Source: Haladaptatus sp. DYF46
GTDB taxonomy: Archaea; Halobacteriota; Halobacteria; Halobacteriales; Haladaptataceae
DNA length: 64,000 nt
Assembly: GCF_021083305.1 (NCBI RefSeq)
Contig: NZ_JAJFAY010000001.1
Span: 620,001 to 684,000, forward strand
Reading direction: 5' to 3'
Shown here one piece after another: positions 16,888 through 24,752 of this stretch (within the stretch, counting starts at the first letter, position 1; every line of letters starts with the position of its first letter). The notes beneath the pieces were generated by a model. That model was not told the DNA's origin, ran no database searches, and was given only the letters and a program-made list of their open reading frames with translations. Both the position numbers and the translations under genes were made by a program.

Positions 16888-17263
16888 CTCCGACGAGGAC
16901 GTATCCGCCGTGGCGTCCGCTGTACTGAACCCGGTTCTTCGATTGGAGGTCGTTCAGCACGTCGTCCAACCGGTCCTCGAAGTTCCCGGCGAGTCGCTCG
17001 ACCAGTTCGTCCCACGACAGAGTGTCCTCACGAGCGAGGATTTCGAGCAACCGCCTTTCGAGGTCGTTCCCCCCAGGGTTCGACCCCCTAGAATGGTCTT
17101 CCACGGGGTTCGTCTCGAACCCCCGTCGGCCAGCCTGTACCATCGCCCTGACGAACTCGCTCTGGCTCATATCGAGTTCGTCGGCGTGGGCCTGCCACTC
17201 GTCCTTCTGGAATTTCGGAATGTACGTTTTGACTACCGTTCGTTCCGTTCCCTCGTCGGCCAT
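16868..17263 (-). CDS. DUF5805-type DNA-binding partner of the recombinase
   Basis: 131 residues. The N-terminal half (TVVKTYIPKFQKDEWQAHAD, ELDMSQSEFVRAMVQAGRRG) looks like a ribbon-helix-helix-type segment. The C-terminal half (LLEILAREDTLSWDELVERL, QSKNRVQYSGRHGGYVLVGG) looks like a winged helix. It resembles the haloarchaeal DUF5805 proteins that accompany XerC-like recombinases. It is translationally overlapped with the recombinase and probably acts as its accessory or regulatory DNA-binding protein. A TATA-like GTTAATG is about 30 bases upstream of the ATG. Confidence 0.75.
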   Translation of the reverse strand: MADEGTERTVVKTYIPKFQKDEWQAHADELDMSQSEFVRAMVQAGRRGFETNPVEDHSRGSNPGGNDLERRLLEILAREDTLSWDELVERLAGNFEDRLDDVLNDLQSKNRVQYSGRHGGYVLVGGVDGDE

Positions 17264-17939
17264 AGTTTTCCGTCACACTCCGAGTACATTAACTTGTCCC
17301 ACAAGGAGTGATAAGGGACTTTATCTGTGAATATAGCACCGTAGAACACGGCCAACTAACACAATATCTCTCTTGATGGTACTGTATTGCTGCCCGATGT
17401 AGTCATGCAGAAGACGATATTCTTCTAAGGAGGCAGTAGACGGAGTGGTTATCTTTCCAACAAGAAGTGCAAAACGACCAGTATCTACACTAATTTGTTC
17501 ACTTCATCCGTCACGATTGCTGGTGGCTTACGGCCGAATCTCACTGGAGACGACAACAGTTCCCGGCAGAAGCGAGTGGATTTCGGGGCGGACTCCTTTC
17601 CGAGGGAATCGAGAATCGTAGTCGATTCTCGGGACTTCCTCGGATGGCAGGGAAAGAGTTCCGAACAGTCATGTCACCCGTTTCGTCCAGCCCTGTAGTA
17701 TCAACCGAGCCTCACCAAACGCTCCGAACGAAACCGGTTATTCTTCGCTTTCACCGTCGAAGGGCGTCTCCGGTGTCCCGAACGCTGCAACGGTCGGACG
17801 TGTGCGGTCGAGTTCGAGAACGGGCCGCGTCGACCAGCGGAGACGTATATCCCATGTCGCGATATCATCACGGACGCTACGGTGGGGCGGAGGCGAACTT
17901 CCGAAGTCGGGGGAGAACCAGTTCCGTGTGTGGTCGCTG
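17264..17939. other. 676-bp non-coding stretch upstream of the recombinase operon
   Basis: The part next to the recombinase operon (about 17264-17500) is clearly poorer in GC than the rest of the window. Several short open frames cross it but none has convincing composition, start signals or family resemblance. The only structure seen is the nested inverted repeat at 17599-17644. It contains the promoter of the recombinase operon. Confidence 0.5.
17599..17644. repeat. Nested inverted repeat (two-tier hairpin)
   Basis: An outer 7-bp stem, TCCGAGG at 17599-17605 with CCTCGGA at 17638-17644, encloses an inner 9-bp stem, CGAGAATCG at 17610-17618 with CGATTCTCG at 17623-17631. The inner loop is TAGT. 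Both stems are perfect. It lies 336 bases upstream of the recombinase operon. It could be a recombinase binding site, a structured RNA or a degenerate repeat. Confidence 0.5.
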
Positions 17940-18467
17940 TTATACTCGGCGAAACGCGGTTCCGGCCCTCTCCGCTGTGACGGCGTCACTGTCCGAATCG
18001 CCGACAAAGAGGGTGCGTTCGGGTGTCACATCGAGTTCCCGGACGGCAGCGAGCAGCGGTTGTGGATGCGGTTTTCGCTCCTCGACGGAATCCCTGCCGA
18101 CGATGACGTCCGTCGCGTTCGGAACATCGTGGGCGTCCAGCGCGAGGCGACACGCATCCTCACAGTTGAGCGAACAGATGCCGACGGGTAGGTCGGCGTC
18201 GGCGAACTCGTCCAACAGCGGCAGTCGCTCGGACTCCCGGGCACCCGCGCGTTCGGCCGCCGCGAGGTGCGGCTCTATCTTCCCCTCGACACCGAGCGAC
18301 TCCGCGACGGGCAGTAGGTCGAGGGCGTCGTCCGCATCAGCGTCCGTACCGGCCCCGTGGTCACGAAGTATCGGTTTGATGGGTTCCACGGCGGCGGCCC
18401 AGTCCACGGCGAGTCGAACCAGCGTTCCGTCGAGGTCGTACACGACGGCGTCGTATTCGTCGGTCAC
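17940..18467 (-). CDS. HAD-superfamily phosphatase
   Basis: 175 residues with motif I VVYDLDGTLV (nucleophile Asp and acid/base Asp), a helical cap (residues 25-85), motif II in PVGICSLN, a lysine motif in EERKPHPQPL and motif IV FVGDSDSDAVTAERAGT. This is a phosphoglycolate-phosphatase-like haloacid dehalogenase hydrolase that dephosphorylates a small metabolite in the cytoplasm. The substrate cannot be told. It stands alone, downstream of the ArsR-like gene on the same strand. Confidence 0.85.
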   Translation of the reverse strand: MTDEYDAVVYDLDGTLVRLAVDWAAAVEPIKPILRDHGAGTDADADDALDLLPVAESLGVEGKIEPHLAAAERAGARESERLPLLDEFADADLPVGICSLNCEDACRLALDAHDVPNATDVIVGRDSVEERKPHPQPLLAAVRELDVTPERTLFVGDSDSDAVTAERAGTAFRRV

Positions 18468-18557
18468 TTCGTACCATGCGACGCTCGGGTAGATATAATC
18501 TCGCTCTCGATCCGCACAATTCGCCTCCTGTGAGGTGAACGAATCGCGCGACGGTGG

Positions 18558-18842
18558 CTACGCCGTCCCGTCGTCGATGTCGGTGGCTTGAACGATGAAC
18601 GTCCGCTCGGGCTGCGGCGCGGCACGGAGGGTCACGACCTTGGTCAGTCGGTAGTACTTGCGGTTTCCCCGCCGGTACGGTTCGATGAGGTCCGCTTCCT
18701 CCAGTGCCGTCAAGTGATGGACGGCCGTCTTTCCGTCCATCCCGACCTCCTCGGCGAGTTCGGAGACGTACATCGGTTCCCGCGAGAGACGGCGAAGGAT
18801 TTCGAGACGCGGCTTGCTCCCGAGCATGTCGAGCAGTGACAT
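18558..18842 (-). CDS. ArsR-like winged-helix regulator, 94 aa
   Basis: Residues 1-70 form a winged helix: MSLLDMLGSKPRLEILRRLS, then YVSELAEEVGMDGKTAVHHL as the recognition region, then a wing with GNRKYYRL. The C-terminal 25 residues (TFIVQATDIDDGTA) are family-specific in haloarchaea. No metal-binding cysteines are present, so metal sensing is unlikely. It is divergent from the amphi-Trp gene, which it may regulate. The ATG at 18842 is chosen because the longer open frame upstream does not resemble protein. Confidence 0.85.
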   Translation of the reverse strand: MSLLDMLGSKPRLEILRRLSREPMYVSELAEEVGMDGKTAVHHLTALEEADLIEPYRRGNRKYYRLTKVVTLRAAPQPERTFIVQATDIDDGTA

Positions 18843-18938
18843 CACACGAGATACGACAGCGGTCGTCAAAGAAGTACGCCACGGGGGCGCGTCGTGTCGG
18901 GCACGATGACTTAATGACCTGCCCGTTGAGGATGGCGT

Positions 18939-19241
18939 ATGGGCGACGATGTCGAACTTCCCACGAGCAGTAGTTCGGAACGGTCGAGGGTGACGGACGG
19001 GTTTTTCGAGCGGGAAGTCCAACTGTCCCGCGAACAGACCGCGGCGTTCCTCCACGAACTCGCGGATCAAATCGCGGACGACACGAGCCTCACCGTCTCG
19101 ACGAGCGAGTGGGAAATCCCCTTCGAGTTCGACGAACCCATCGAAGTGGAGGTGGAGTTCACCGGGGGACGGGAGAGCGAACTCGAAATCGAAGTGGAAT
19201 TCACCGAAGCGAAATCGGGCGGCGACCTTTCCGTCCGCTGA
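18939..19241 (+). CDS. amphi-Trp domain protein
   Basis: 100 residues. The middle and C-terminus (REQTAAFLHELADQIADDTS, then EWEIPFEFDEPIEVEVEF and ESELEIEVEFTEAK) match the amphi-Trp domain, a short amphipathic beta-rich module centred on a conserved Trp and common in haloarchaea. Its function is not known. The highly acidic repeats of alternating Glu and hydrophobic residues suit a soluble halophilic protein. It ends only nine bases from the relic of an ABC ATPase on the other strand. Confidence 0.82.
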   Translation: MGDDVELPTSSSSERSRVTDGFFEREVQLSREQTAAFLHELADQIADDTSLTVSTSEWEIPFEFDEPIEVEVEFTGGRESELEIEVEFTEAKSGGDLSVR

Positions 19242-19249
19242 GGGCGACC

Positions 19250-19406
19250 GGTCGTGAAGCGACCGTCGGCCTTTCGGAGGAGAATCGTCTTGGCGTACCC
19301 GAACGGTCCGATGACGGTGACGAACTCGCTCCTCGACGTGCGAGTCGTTTCCCGATAACGCGTCGATGGCCCCGAACGGGACGGACACGTCCATCAGGCC
19401 GATCAC
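19250..19406 (-). pseudogene. Relic of an ABC transporter ATP-binding protein (N-terminal fragment)
   Basis: From GTG 19406, which overlaps the upstream stop as GTGA, one frame reads VIGLMDVSVPFGAIDALSGN. After a shift near 19330 another reads EFVTVIGPFGYAKTILLRKA then DGRFTTG. This is the start of an ABC ATPase of the nitrate/taurine class. The Walker A has decayed from the consensus GPSGCGKTTLLR to GPFGYAKTILLR. Similarity ends beside the amphi-Trp gene. No signature motif, Walker B or remaining domain is present. It is the missing ATPase of the transporter encoded upstream on the same strand. Confidence 0.8.
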
Positions 19407-20788
19407 CGTTCGACCTCGTCGGGCGAGAGGAGACCCACCTGTTCGAGTGCGGTTTTCAGACGGTCCCACGCCTCCATACGGTTACGACCCCATCCGCCTT
19501 TTCGAACCGTGTCGGTGACGCCGAACTCCGAGACGGCCTCTTCGAAGGTGTGTCGTTCGCGGTCGGCGCGACGTTCGACCCCGTCGCCCTCGACGTCCCT
19601 CGCTTTTACCTTCCGCTCTTCGATAGCATCACGGACGCGCGTCGGATTCGTCCTCGCTGCCGTCCACCCTTCCGTCGTTCCGGCGAGGAAAGCGACGAGT
19701 TCCGATTCGCGTTCGGAGAGGTTCCGGGCCGTCGTGACCAGCGCGGGACCGGGAAGCGGGAACTGTTCTGCGACCAGTATCGATTCGACCGGGATGCCGT
19801 CCGAACGCAGTTGGCGTGGATCGGAAAACGACCCCGTGACGACGTCCACGGTGCCGGACAACAGGGCGTCACGCTCCTCGCCGCGGAGTTCGACGAGTTC
19901 GACGTCCGTCAACACGTCCGCCTGCGAGAGAAACAATCGGCCGAGGAGGTCCGTCTCCGAGGTCGGTGGCGTACCGATTCGTAAGCCCCGCAGTTGGTCG
20001 ACCCGTTCGAACGGGCCGTCGAACGCCGATTCGAGTCCGTAGAGTGCCGTCATGGCGTGTTGAAACAACAACGCGACTGGGACGACCGGTTCCCCGTTCG
20101 CCCTCGCCCGGAGGACCGTCGCCGCACCGCTGACGGCGATGTCGGCATCGTCCGAACGGAGAGCATCCAATGCGTCCCGTGACCCCCGATTGGCGTCGAA
20201 TCGAAGCGAGAGGCCGCGTTCCTCGTACGCGCCGCGTTCCTCGGCGACGAACAGCGGCGCGTGAAGCCCGTTGGGTCGCCAGTTCAGCGCCAACGAGACG
20301 TCGGCGTTCGTCGGGTACTCCGAGGCGACGGCAGCGGCGGACGTGGACATGTCCGAATCAGTAAAGCGCCGTGCTCGGCTAACCAAGCCGCGAGCGTGTC
20401 CCTCGTACACCGATTCGACCGTGTCCTGTCGGTCGCGGGGCGTCCGCCACACCGTCGGCGGGCGGCCGGGCGTCTCGTCGCGAACCGTGGTCGTCTCGAC
20501 CAGTTCCCGATCTTCAAGTCTCGAAAGCGCGTCCCGAACGGCCTTGCGGTTCAGGCCGGTTCCAACCCGGATTGCGAGCAAGGACGCCGCTTCGGCCGAG
20601 AATTCCTCGTTCCGGAGCAGTAGATACGAGAGTACCGTCGCCGACGTCTCACCGAGCCCGCCGGCCAGTCGGTCGATGACCGGTCGGTCGTCCTCGCCCA
20701 GCACCGGAAACGCCTGAACCCGCATCCACAAAAAGTGCAATGACCGACGGTAAAACTCTGTCCCCCGTTCCCGTCCGTCGCCGTCCAT
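19403..20788 (-). CDS. HTH domain fused to an NMT1/THI5-like solute-binding domain
   Basis: 461 residues from ATG 20788. Residues 20-120 form a winged-helix, TrmB/MarR-like domain (SATVLSYLLLRNEEFSAEAA, GLNRKAVRDALSRLEDRELV). From about 150 the protein is an NMT1/THI5-type periplasmic-binding fold (VSLALNWRPNGLHAPLFVAE, DIAVSGAATVLRARANGEPV, LRGLRIGTPPTSETDLLGRL, GTVDVVTGSF). There is no signal peptide, so it is cytoplasmic, more like a ligand-sensing regulator than a lipoprotein receptor. It follows the permease by seven bases. Ligand unknown; pyrimidine, thiamine precursors or sulfonates are family options. Confidence 0.8.
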   Translation of the reverse strand: MDGDGRERGTEFYRRSLHFLWMRVQAFPVLGEDDRPVIDRLAGGLGETSATVLSYLLLRNEEFSAEAASLLAIRVGTGLNRKAVRDALSRLEDRELVETTTVRDETPGRPPTVWRTPRDRQDTVESVYEGHARGLVSRARRFTDSDMSTSAAAVASEYPTNADVSLALNWRPNGLHAPLFVAEERGAYEERGLSLRFDANRGSRDALDALRSDDADIAVSGAATVLRARANGEPVVPVALLFQHAMTALYGLESAFDGPFERVDQLRGLRIGTPPTSETDLLGRLFLSQADVLTDVELVELRGEERDALLSGTVDVVTGSFSDPRQLRSDGIPVESILVAEQFPLPGPALVTTARNLSERESELVAFLAGTTEGWTAARTNPTRVRDAIEERKVKARDVEGDGVERRADRERHTFEEAVSEFGVTDTVRKGGWGRNRMEAWDRLKTALEQVGLLSPDEVER

Positions 20789-20795
20789 CGGCACG

Positions 20796-22418
20796 TCACC
20801 ACGAGACGTATCGCTGGAGGAGGGCCGCGATACCGAAGACGATGCCACCCATGGCGAACAGACAGGTCGCCGCCGCGAAGGTCAGTTCGGGCGCGAAATC
20901 CGACATCCCCTGAAGGACGAGGACGCCCAACCCGCGCTCGGCGACGAACCACTCCGCGATGACCGTGCCGACGAGCGCCGTGACGACCGAGAGTTTGACG
21001 CCCGCGAACAGGGACGGCACGGCGTGTCTGAACCGGACGAACAGCACCTCGCGCCAGCGGGGCGCATCGACCGACCGGAGGAGTTCGACGTGTTCGTTTG
21101 GCGTGGCGGCGAGTCCGTCCACGGTTCCGACGGCGAGCGGGAAAAACGTCGAGAGCGCGATCATGACGGCCGCCGCTTCGAACGAGACGCCGAACCAGAC
21201 GAGCAGGAGCGGCGCGAGCGCGATCTGGGGCATCACCCGAAGGCCGACCAGATACGGGTACAGGACGGTTCGAAGCCCCGGCACGAGACGGATACAGACG
21301 CCGAGTGCGATGCCGACCCCCGCGCCGAGAAGCCATCCGACGAGCAGTTTTTTCCCGGTCGCGTACCCGGCGGCGACGAACAGGCCGGGTGACGCGACGA
21401 GCGTCGTGCCCACGTCTATCGGCGGGGGCAGGAACACCGACGCGTTCGGGATGACCGCCGCCGCGAGCTGCCATACGACGAGAACCCCGAGCAGCGCGAC
21501 GAACGCGCCGGGAAGGGCTTCCCGACCGAGTTCGCCGACGGGACGGCCAGTGACGAAGGATTCACCGAGCGAACCCGTCTCCTCGGTCGATGTGACCGAC
21601 CGTTCTCCCGCCACGACCGCACCGAACAGCACGAGCGCCCCGAGGACGAGAACCGCCAAGTACGCGAACAGGAGCGGCGTCCGAAGCAGGCGGCTCGTCT
21701 CCAGCAGTTCGAATCCGACGCCGCGCGTCGCGGCCAGAAATTCGGCGATGAGGACGCCCTCGACGGCGAGCGGCGTAGCGATTTTTATCCCCGTGAACAG
21801 TTCCGGAAGCGCGTGCGGAAGGCGGACGGAAACCAACGACCGCCACCGCGACGCACCGACGAGACGACCGAGGTCGAGGTGCATTTTCGGCACCGAGCGG
21901 AGTCCGTCGAGGGCGGCGACCGTCACGGGGAAGAACGTCAGCAGGGCCGCGATGCCGACGCGCGTGGCGAAGGTCGCGCCGAAGGCGAGGATGAGCAACG
22001 GCGCGAACACCACCAGCGGGACGATTCGAACCGCGAGGAGCGTCGGGTAGAGGACGGCGCGTAGTCGCGCGGATGACGCCATCATCGCGGCGAGAAGGAT
22101 GCCGCTCCCGACGCCGACGGTCCACCCCGCCAGTGCTTCCATGCCGGTGTAGACGAAGTGCGGGTACATCGAACCGACGTTGGCGACGGCACTGACCCAG
22201 ATTTCGCTCGGGGCCGGGAGGAGGACCGTCGGAACGTCCAACACGGTGACTGCGACCTGCCACGTGACGAGTACGAGGAGGACGCTTCCCGCGAGTGCGA
22301 ACGGGAGACGGAAACGACGCCGAAGCGGGAGGTTGGCGGCGATTCCCGCTCGCTCGGCGTCGGAGTCGGCGTTCGGGTTCGGGTCCGACTCGGACTCTAC
22401 GGTTCGATTGAACTCCAT
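20796..22418 (-). CDS. ABC transporter permease, two permease domains fused in tandem
   Basis: 540 residues with two consecutive BPD_transp_1 (SsuC/ThiX/NrtB-like) domains of about 240 residues each. Both begin with a helix ending in LPAPSEIW or LPPPIDVG, and both include EAA-type loops (LGRLVGASRWRSLVSVRLPH and LLRSVDAPRWREVLFVRFRH). Typically two separate copies form the channel; here one chain supplies both halves. About 12 transmembrane helices. The two EAA loops differ, implying old duplication. The ATPase that should bind them is reduced to a relic downstream, so another ATPase must serve it or the system is inactive. Confidence 0.85.
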   Translation of the reverse strand: MEFNRTVESESDPNPNADSDAERAGIAANLPLRRRFRLPFALAGSVLLVLVTWQVAVTVLDVPTVLLPAPSEIWVSAVANVGSMYPHFVYTGMEALAGWTVGVGSGILLAAMMASSARLRAVLYPTLLAVRIVPLVVFAPLLILAFGATFATRVGIAALLTFFPVTVAALDGLRSVPKMHLDLGRLVGASRWRSLVSVRLPHALPELFTGIKIATPLAVEGVLIAEFLAATRGVGFELLETSRLLRTPLLFAYLAVLVLGALVLFGAVVAGERSVTSTEETGSLGESFVTGRPVGELGREALPGAFVALLGVLVVWQLAAAVIPNASVFLPPPIDVGTTLVASPGLFVAAGYATGKKLLVGWLLGAGVGIALGVCIRLVPGLRTVLYPYLVGLRVMPQIALAPLLLVWFGVSFEAAAVMIALSTFFPLAVGTVDGLAATPNEHVELLRSVDAPRWREVLFVRFRHAVPSLFAGVKLSVVTALVGTVIAEWFVAERGLGVLVLQGMSDFAPELTFAAATCLFAMGGIVFGIAALLQRYVSW

Positions 22419-22422
22419 CGAG

Positions 22423-23484
22423 TTATCGGTTCGTCACGACTTGACCGGCGTAGTCGCCGACGTATCTGTAGTCAGTGTCGAGGAACCGGTTCGTCCACGC
22501 CGCCCCCACGTCGGTTTTCGGCACGACGCCCGTCTCGAACAGCGCGTTGCTGACCGTGCGCCACGATTTGGGACGTTGCCAACCCCAGCGCGTCCGCTTT
22601 CCGGCCGCGATGAGGTTGTCCGTCGTGTACTTGATTTTGAACACGCCCATCCCTCGTTCCTGTTTCAGACTCGGTTTCGCCGCGACCATCACGTCCATCG
22701 CCTTCTCGGGGTTGTTGGCGGCCCACGCCCACCCCTTCGCCGTCGCCCGGAGGAATCCGCGGACGGTTTCGGGGTTTTGCCGGGCGAATTTTGGGCGCGA
22801 GACGACCGTTCGCCCGACGGTCGGTATGTGGTCGGCGAGGCGAATGGCCGAGGCGTCGTAGCCCTTCCGTTTGAGCCCGGTCGGCGAGTCGAATATCGCC
22901 ACCGCGGCGTCGGCGTTGCCCGACAGCAACATCGGCGTCTGTTGTTCGGGCGCGACGCCGAGGAACTCCACGCTGCCGAGGACGCCGGCGCGTTTCAATA
23001 CGGCCTTGGTCAGCGTGGTCATCGGCGAGTCCTTGGGAACCGCGATGGTCCTCCCCTTCAGTTGTTTGGGTCGGTTCAGCGTTCCGCCGAAGGCCTTTTT
23101 GACGGTGTAGACGACGCCGTCGCTTCGCTGTTGGCTGGTGCCGAACGAACGGACGGGCAGACCCTTCCCTCGCGCCGTGAGGACTGATGCGGCGTCGCTC
23201 AGGCCGAACGCGTGACGTTTCAACCCGACCTGTTTGGCCGCGAACGTTCCTCCCTGTCCCGGAACGAACTCCCGAACCGTCACCCCCTGTTCGTCGTAGA
23301 ATCCCCGTCGTTTGGCGACGAAGTAGCCCGCTTGGGTCGCGTTGGTCTTCCAGTTCAGCATGACACGGACGGCGCTCCGCTTCTTTCCTCCCTTTCCGCT
23401 CACCGTTCCGGAAACGCCGAGACCCAGTCCGGTCGCCATCAGTCGCATCGCTTCTCGTCGTCTCGCTTTTTTCTCCCCCACCAT
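22423..23484 (-). CDS. ABC transporter substrate-binding protein (NMT1/THI5-like), exported
   Basis: 353 residues. The N-terminus KKARRREAMRLMATGLGLGV is a twin-arginine-like signal. The mature part shows the NMT1/THI5 fold: VRVMLNWKTNATQAGYFVAK, RRGFYDEQGVTVREFVPGQG, LKGRTIAVPKDSPMTTLTKA and NADAAVAIFDSP. It captures a small organic ligand outside the cell; the closest type is thiamine-precursor, riboflavin or sulfonate binding. It is the first gene of a minus-strand operon with the fused permease (4-base gap). A TATA-like CTTATGAAAC is about 28-35 bases upstream, suggesting leaderless transcription. Confidence 0.85.
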   Translation of the reverse strand: MVGEKKARRREAMRLMATGLGLGVSGTVSGKGGKKRSAVRVMLNWKTNATQAGYFVAKRRGFYDEQGVTVREFVPGQGGTFAAKQVGLKRHAFGLSDAASVLTARGKGLPVRSFGTSQQRSDGVVYTVKKAFGGTLNRPKQLKGRTIAVPKDSPMTTLTKAVLKRAGVLGSVEFLGVAPEQQTPMLLSGNADAAVAIFDSPTGLKRKGYDASAIRLADHIPTVGRTVVSRPKFARQNPETVRGFLRATAKGWAWAANNPEKAMDVMVAAKPSLKQERGMGVFKIKYTTDNLIAAGKRTRWGWQRPKSWRTVSNALFETGVVPKTDVGAAWTNRFLDTDYRYVGDYAGQVVTNR

Positions 23485-23843
23485 GTGGGACGGAACCGAC
23501 GACGGTCAGTTTCATAAGAGTTTTCCACTTCCATTATAAGTCAAATATATATCATGGCGACGTGCATCGAATCATGGGACGACGGCCGATAGTTTTCCAC
23601 CGGTCGGCAATGGAACGCGCCCGGACGGAACGCATATAAAGGATTCACGAAATCATTTTTATCACCGACCTTCGAGATACGGTTTTCGGGATAACGTCTC
23701 CGTTTTTGGAGTTGGTATTCCCGGTCGCGGATTCACATCTTACTGACCCATCTCGCGATTTTCATCCAAGTATTAACAAATCACCCGACCGATTTTTGAT
23801 CTCGGGACTGGGGGCAGTCGTCCCGGATGGGGGAGAACACGAG
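23485..23843. other. Divergent intergenic region between the ABC and PQQ operons (359 bp)
   Basis: AT-rich, with several TATA-like tracts (TTATAAGTCAAATATATATC near 23535, CATATAAAGG near 23632, TATTAACAAATC near 23770). These could serve the minus-strand ABC operon and the plus-strand PQQ operon. The open frame extending back from 23844 to 23706 is not supported. No RNA gene is seen. Confidence 0.45.
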
Positions 23844-24752
23844 ATGACAAACTATGCACCGGAGATAGACGACGAGGAGCGACGACAGTTTTTACGGGTG
23901 TTGGGGCTCACCAGCGCCGCCGCCGTGGGGAGCGAACTCACGCTCGACGGGATTCGAGAGGAGTTACACGAAAACCCGACCGAGGAACTGTCCACGATGG
24001 GGCACTCGATCCGTGCGGACGTGACCGGCGAACTCGATGCCGACCTGTTGGGGAGCGAACTCGGCGGTATCGGCGCGGCGATGGAGCGCCTCGAAGACGT
24101 TCGCGCGGCGGGGATTCCCGGCGAGAACGAGCGTCTCTATCGGGAACTCGCGGCACCAGCGTGGACGGCCAACGACCATCTCGTCGACGTCGGCTTTTAC
24201 GAGAGCGTCGAGTCACACCTCCCGGCGTTCAGCGAGAACCACATCGAGAACGTCGCGAGCGAACTGATCCAGACGGAGTTGCTTTCGAACACGCTGTCCG
24301 ACCTCGGGTTCAGCGAGCGTGAGAAAACCGCGCTGACGATGAACGTGGTGAACAACACGGGGCGGTTGGCGCTGTGGATGCCGACGAAGAACATCCCCGA
24401 AGGCGTCGAGTTCAACGTCGAACACGTCGCACCGTTGCATCACCGCGCCGCGGAGGGGTCGCTGCTGTGGATAGACGACATGGACACGCACCTCTGGCAG
24501 AACGAGGTCCTCCTCACGGACGAGATGCTGGACGACGGCATCTGGAACGTGAAGACGATGCTCGGCGGGTTCCACCTGCTCACGACCGCCGCCCACGGCG
24601 TGACCGACGGGAGCGTGACCGACAGCCAGTTGACGGCGGCGCTGACGGCCGGGACGGCCGCGATGATCGTCGGACAGGAGGATTTGAACAACGAGGTGTT
24701 CCGCATCACCGAGGAGATGCGCGCACCGCACTCGTGGGAGGCGGCACGATGA
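23844..24752 (+). CDS. Tat-exported helical protein preceding PQQ dehydrogenase
   Basis: 302 residues from ATG 23844. The N-terminus EERRQFLRVLGLTSAAAVGS is a twin-arginine signal. The rest is mostly helical and His/Trp-containing (LAAPAWTANDHLVDVGFYES, FNVEHVAPLHHRAAEGSLLW, MDTHLWQNEVLLTDEMLDDG). The histidine clusters suggest a metal or cofactor site. Its TGA overlaps the ATG of the dehydrogenase (ATGA). No named family is recognised. Likely roles are an accessory subunit or a Tat carrier for the signal-less dehydrogenase; both are inference. Confidence 0.72.
   Translation: MTNYAPEIDDEERRQFLRVLGLTSAAAVGSELTLDGIREELHENPTEELSTMGHSIRADVTGELDADLLGSELGGIGAAMERLEDVRAAGIPGENERLYRELAAPAWTANDHLVDVGFYESVESHLPAFSENHIENVASELIQTELLSNTLSDLGFSEREKTALTMNVVNNTGRLALWMPTKNIPEGVEFNVEHVAPLHHRAAEGSLLWIDDMDTHLWQNEVLLTDEMLDDGIWNVKTMLGGFHLLTTAAHGVTDGSVTDSQLTAALTAGTAAMIVGQEDLNNEVFRITEEMRAPHSWEAAR

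Noticed and set aside
15823..17263. Recombinase as mark of an integrated virus or plasmid
   Set aside because: No tRNA, attachment repeats, capsid, replication or other mobile genes are seen around it.
17644..18492. Plus-strand 282-codon frame
   Set aside because: Ser/Arg-rich shadow of the HAD phosphatase gene with no recognisable domain.
23706..23843. N-terminal extension of the Tat-exported protein before the PQQ dehydrogenase
   Set aside because: It would place the twin-arginine signal internally and runs through TATA-like sequence; ATG 23844 is better.
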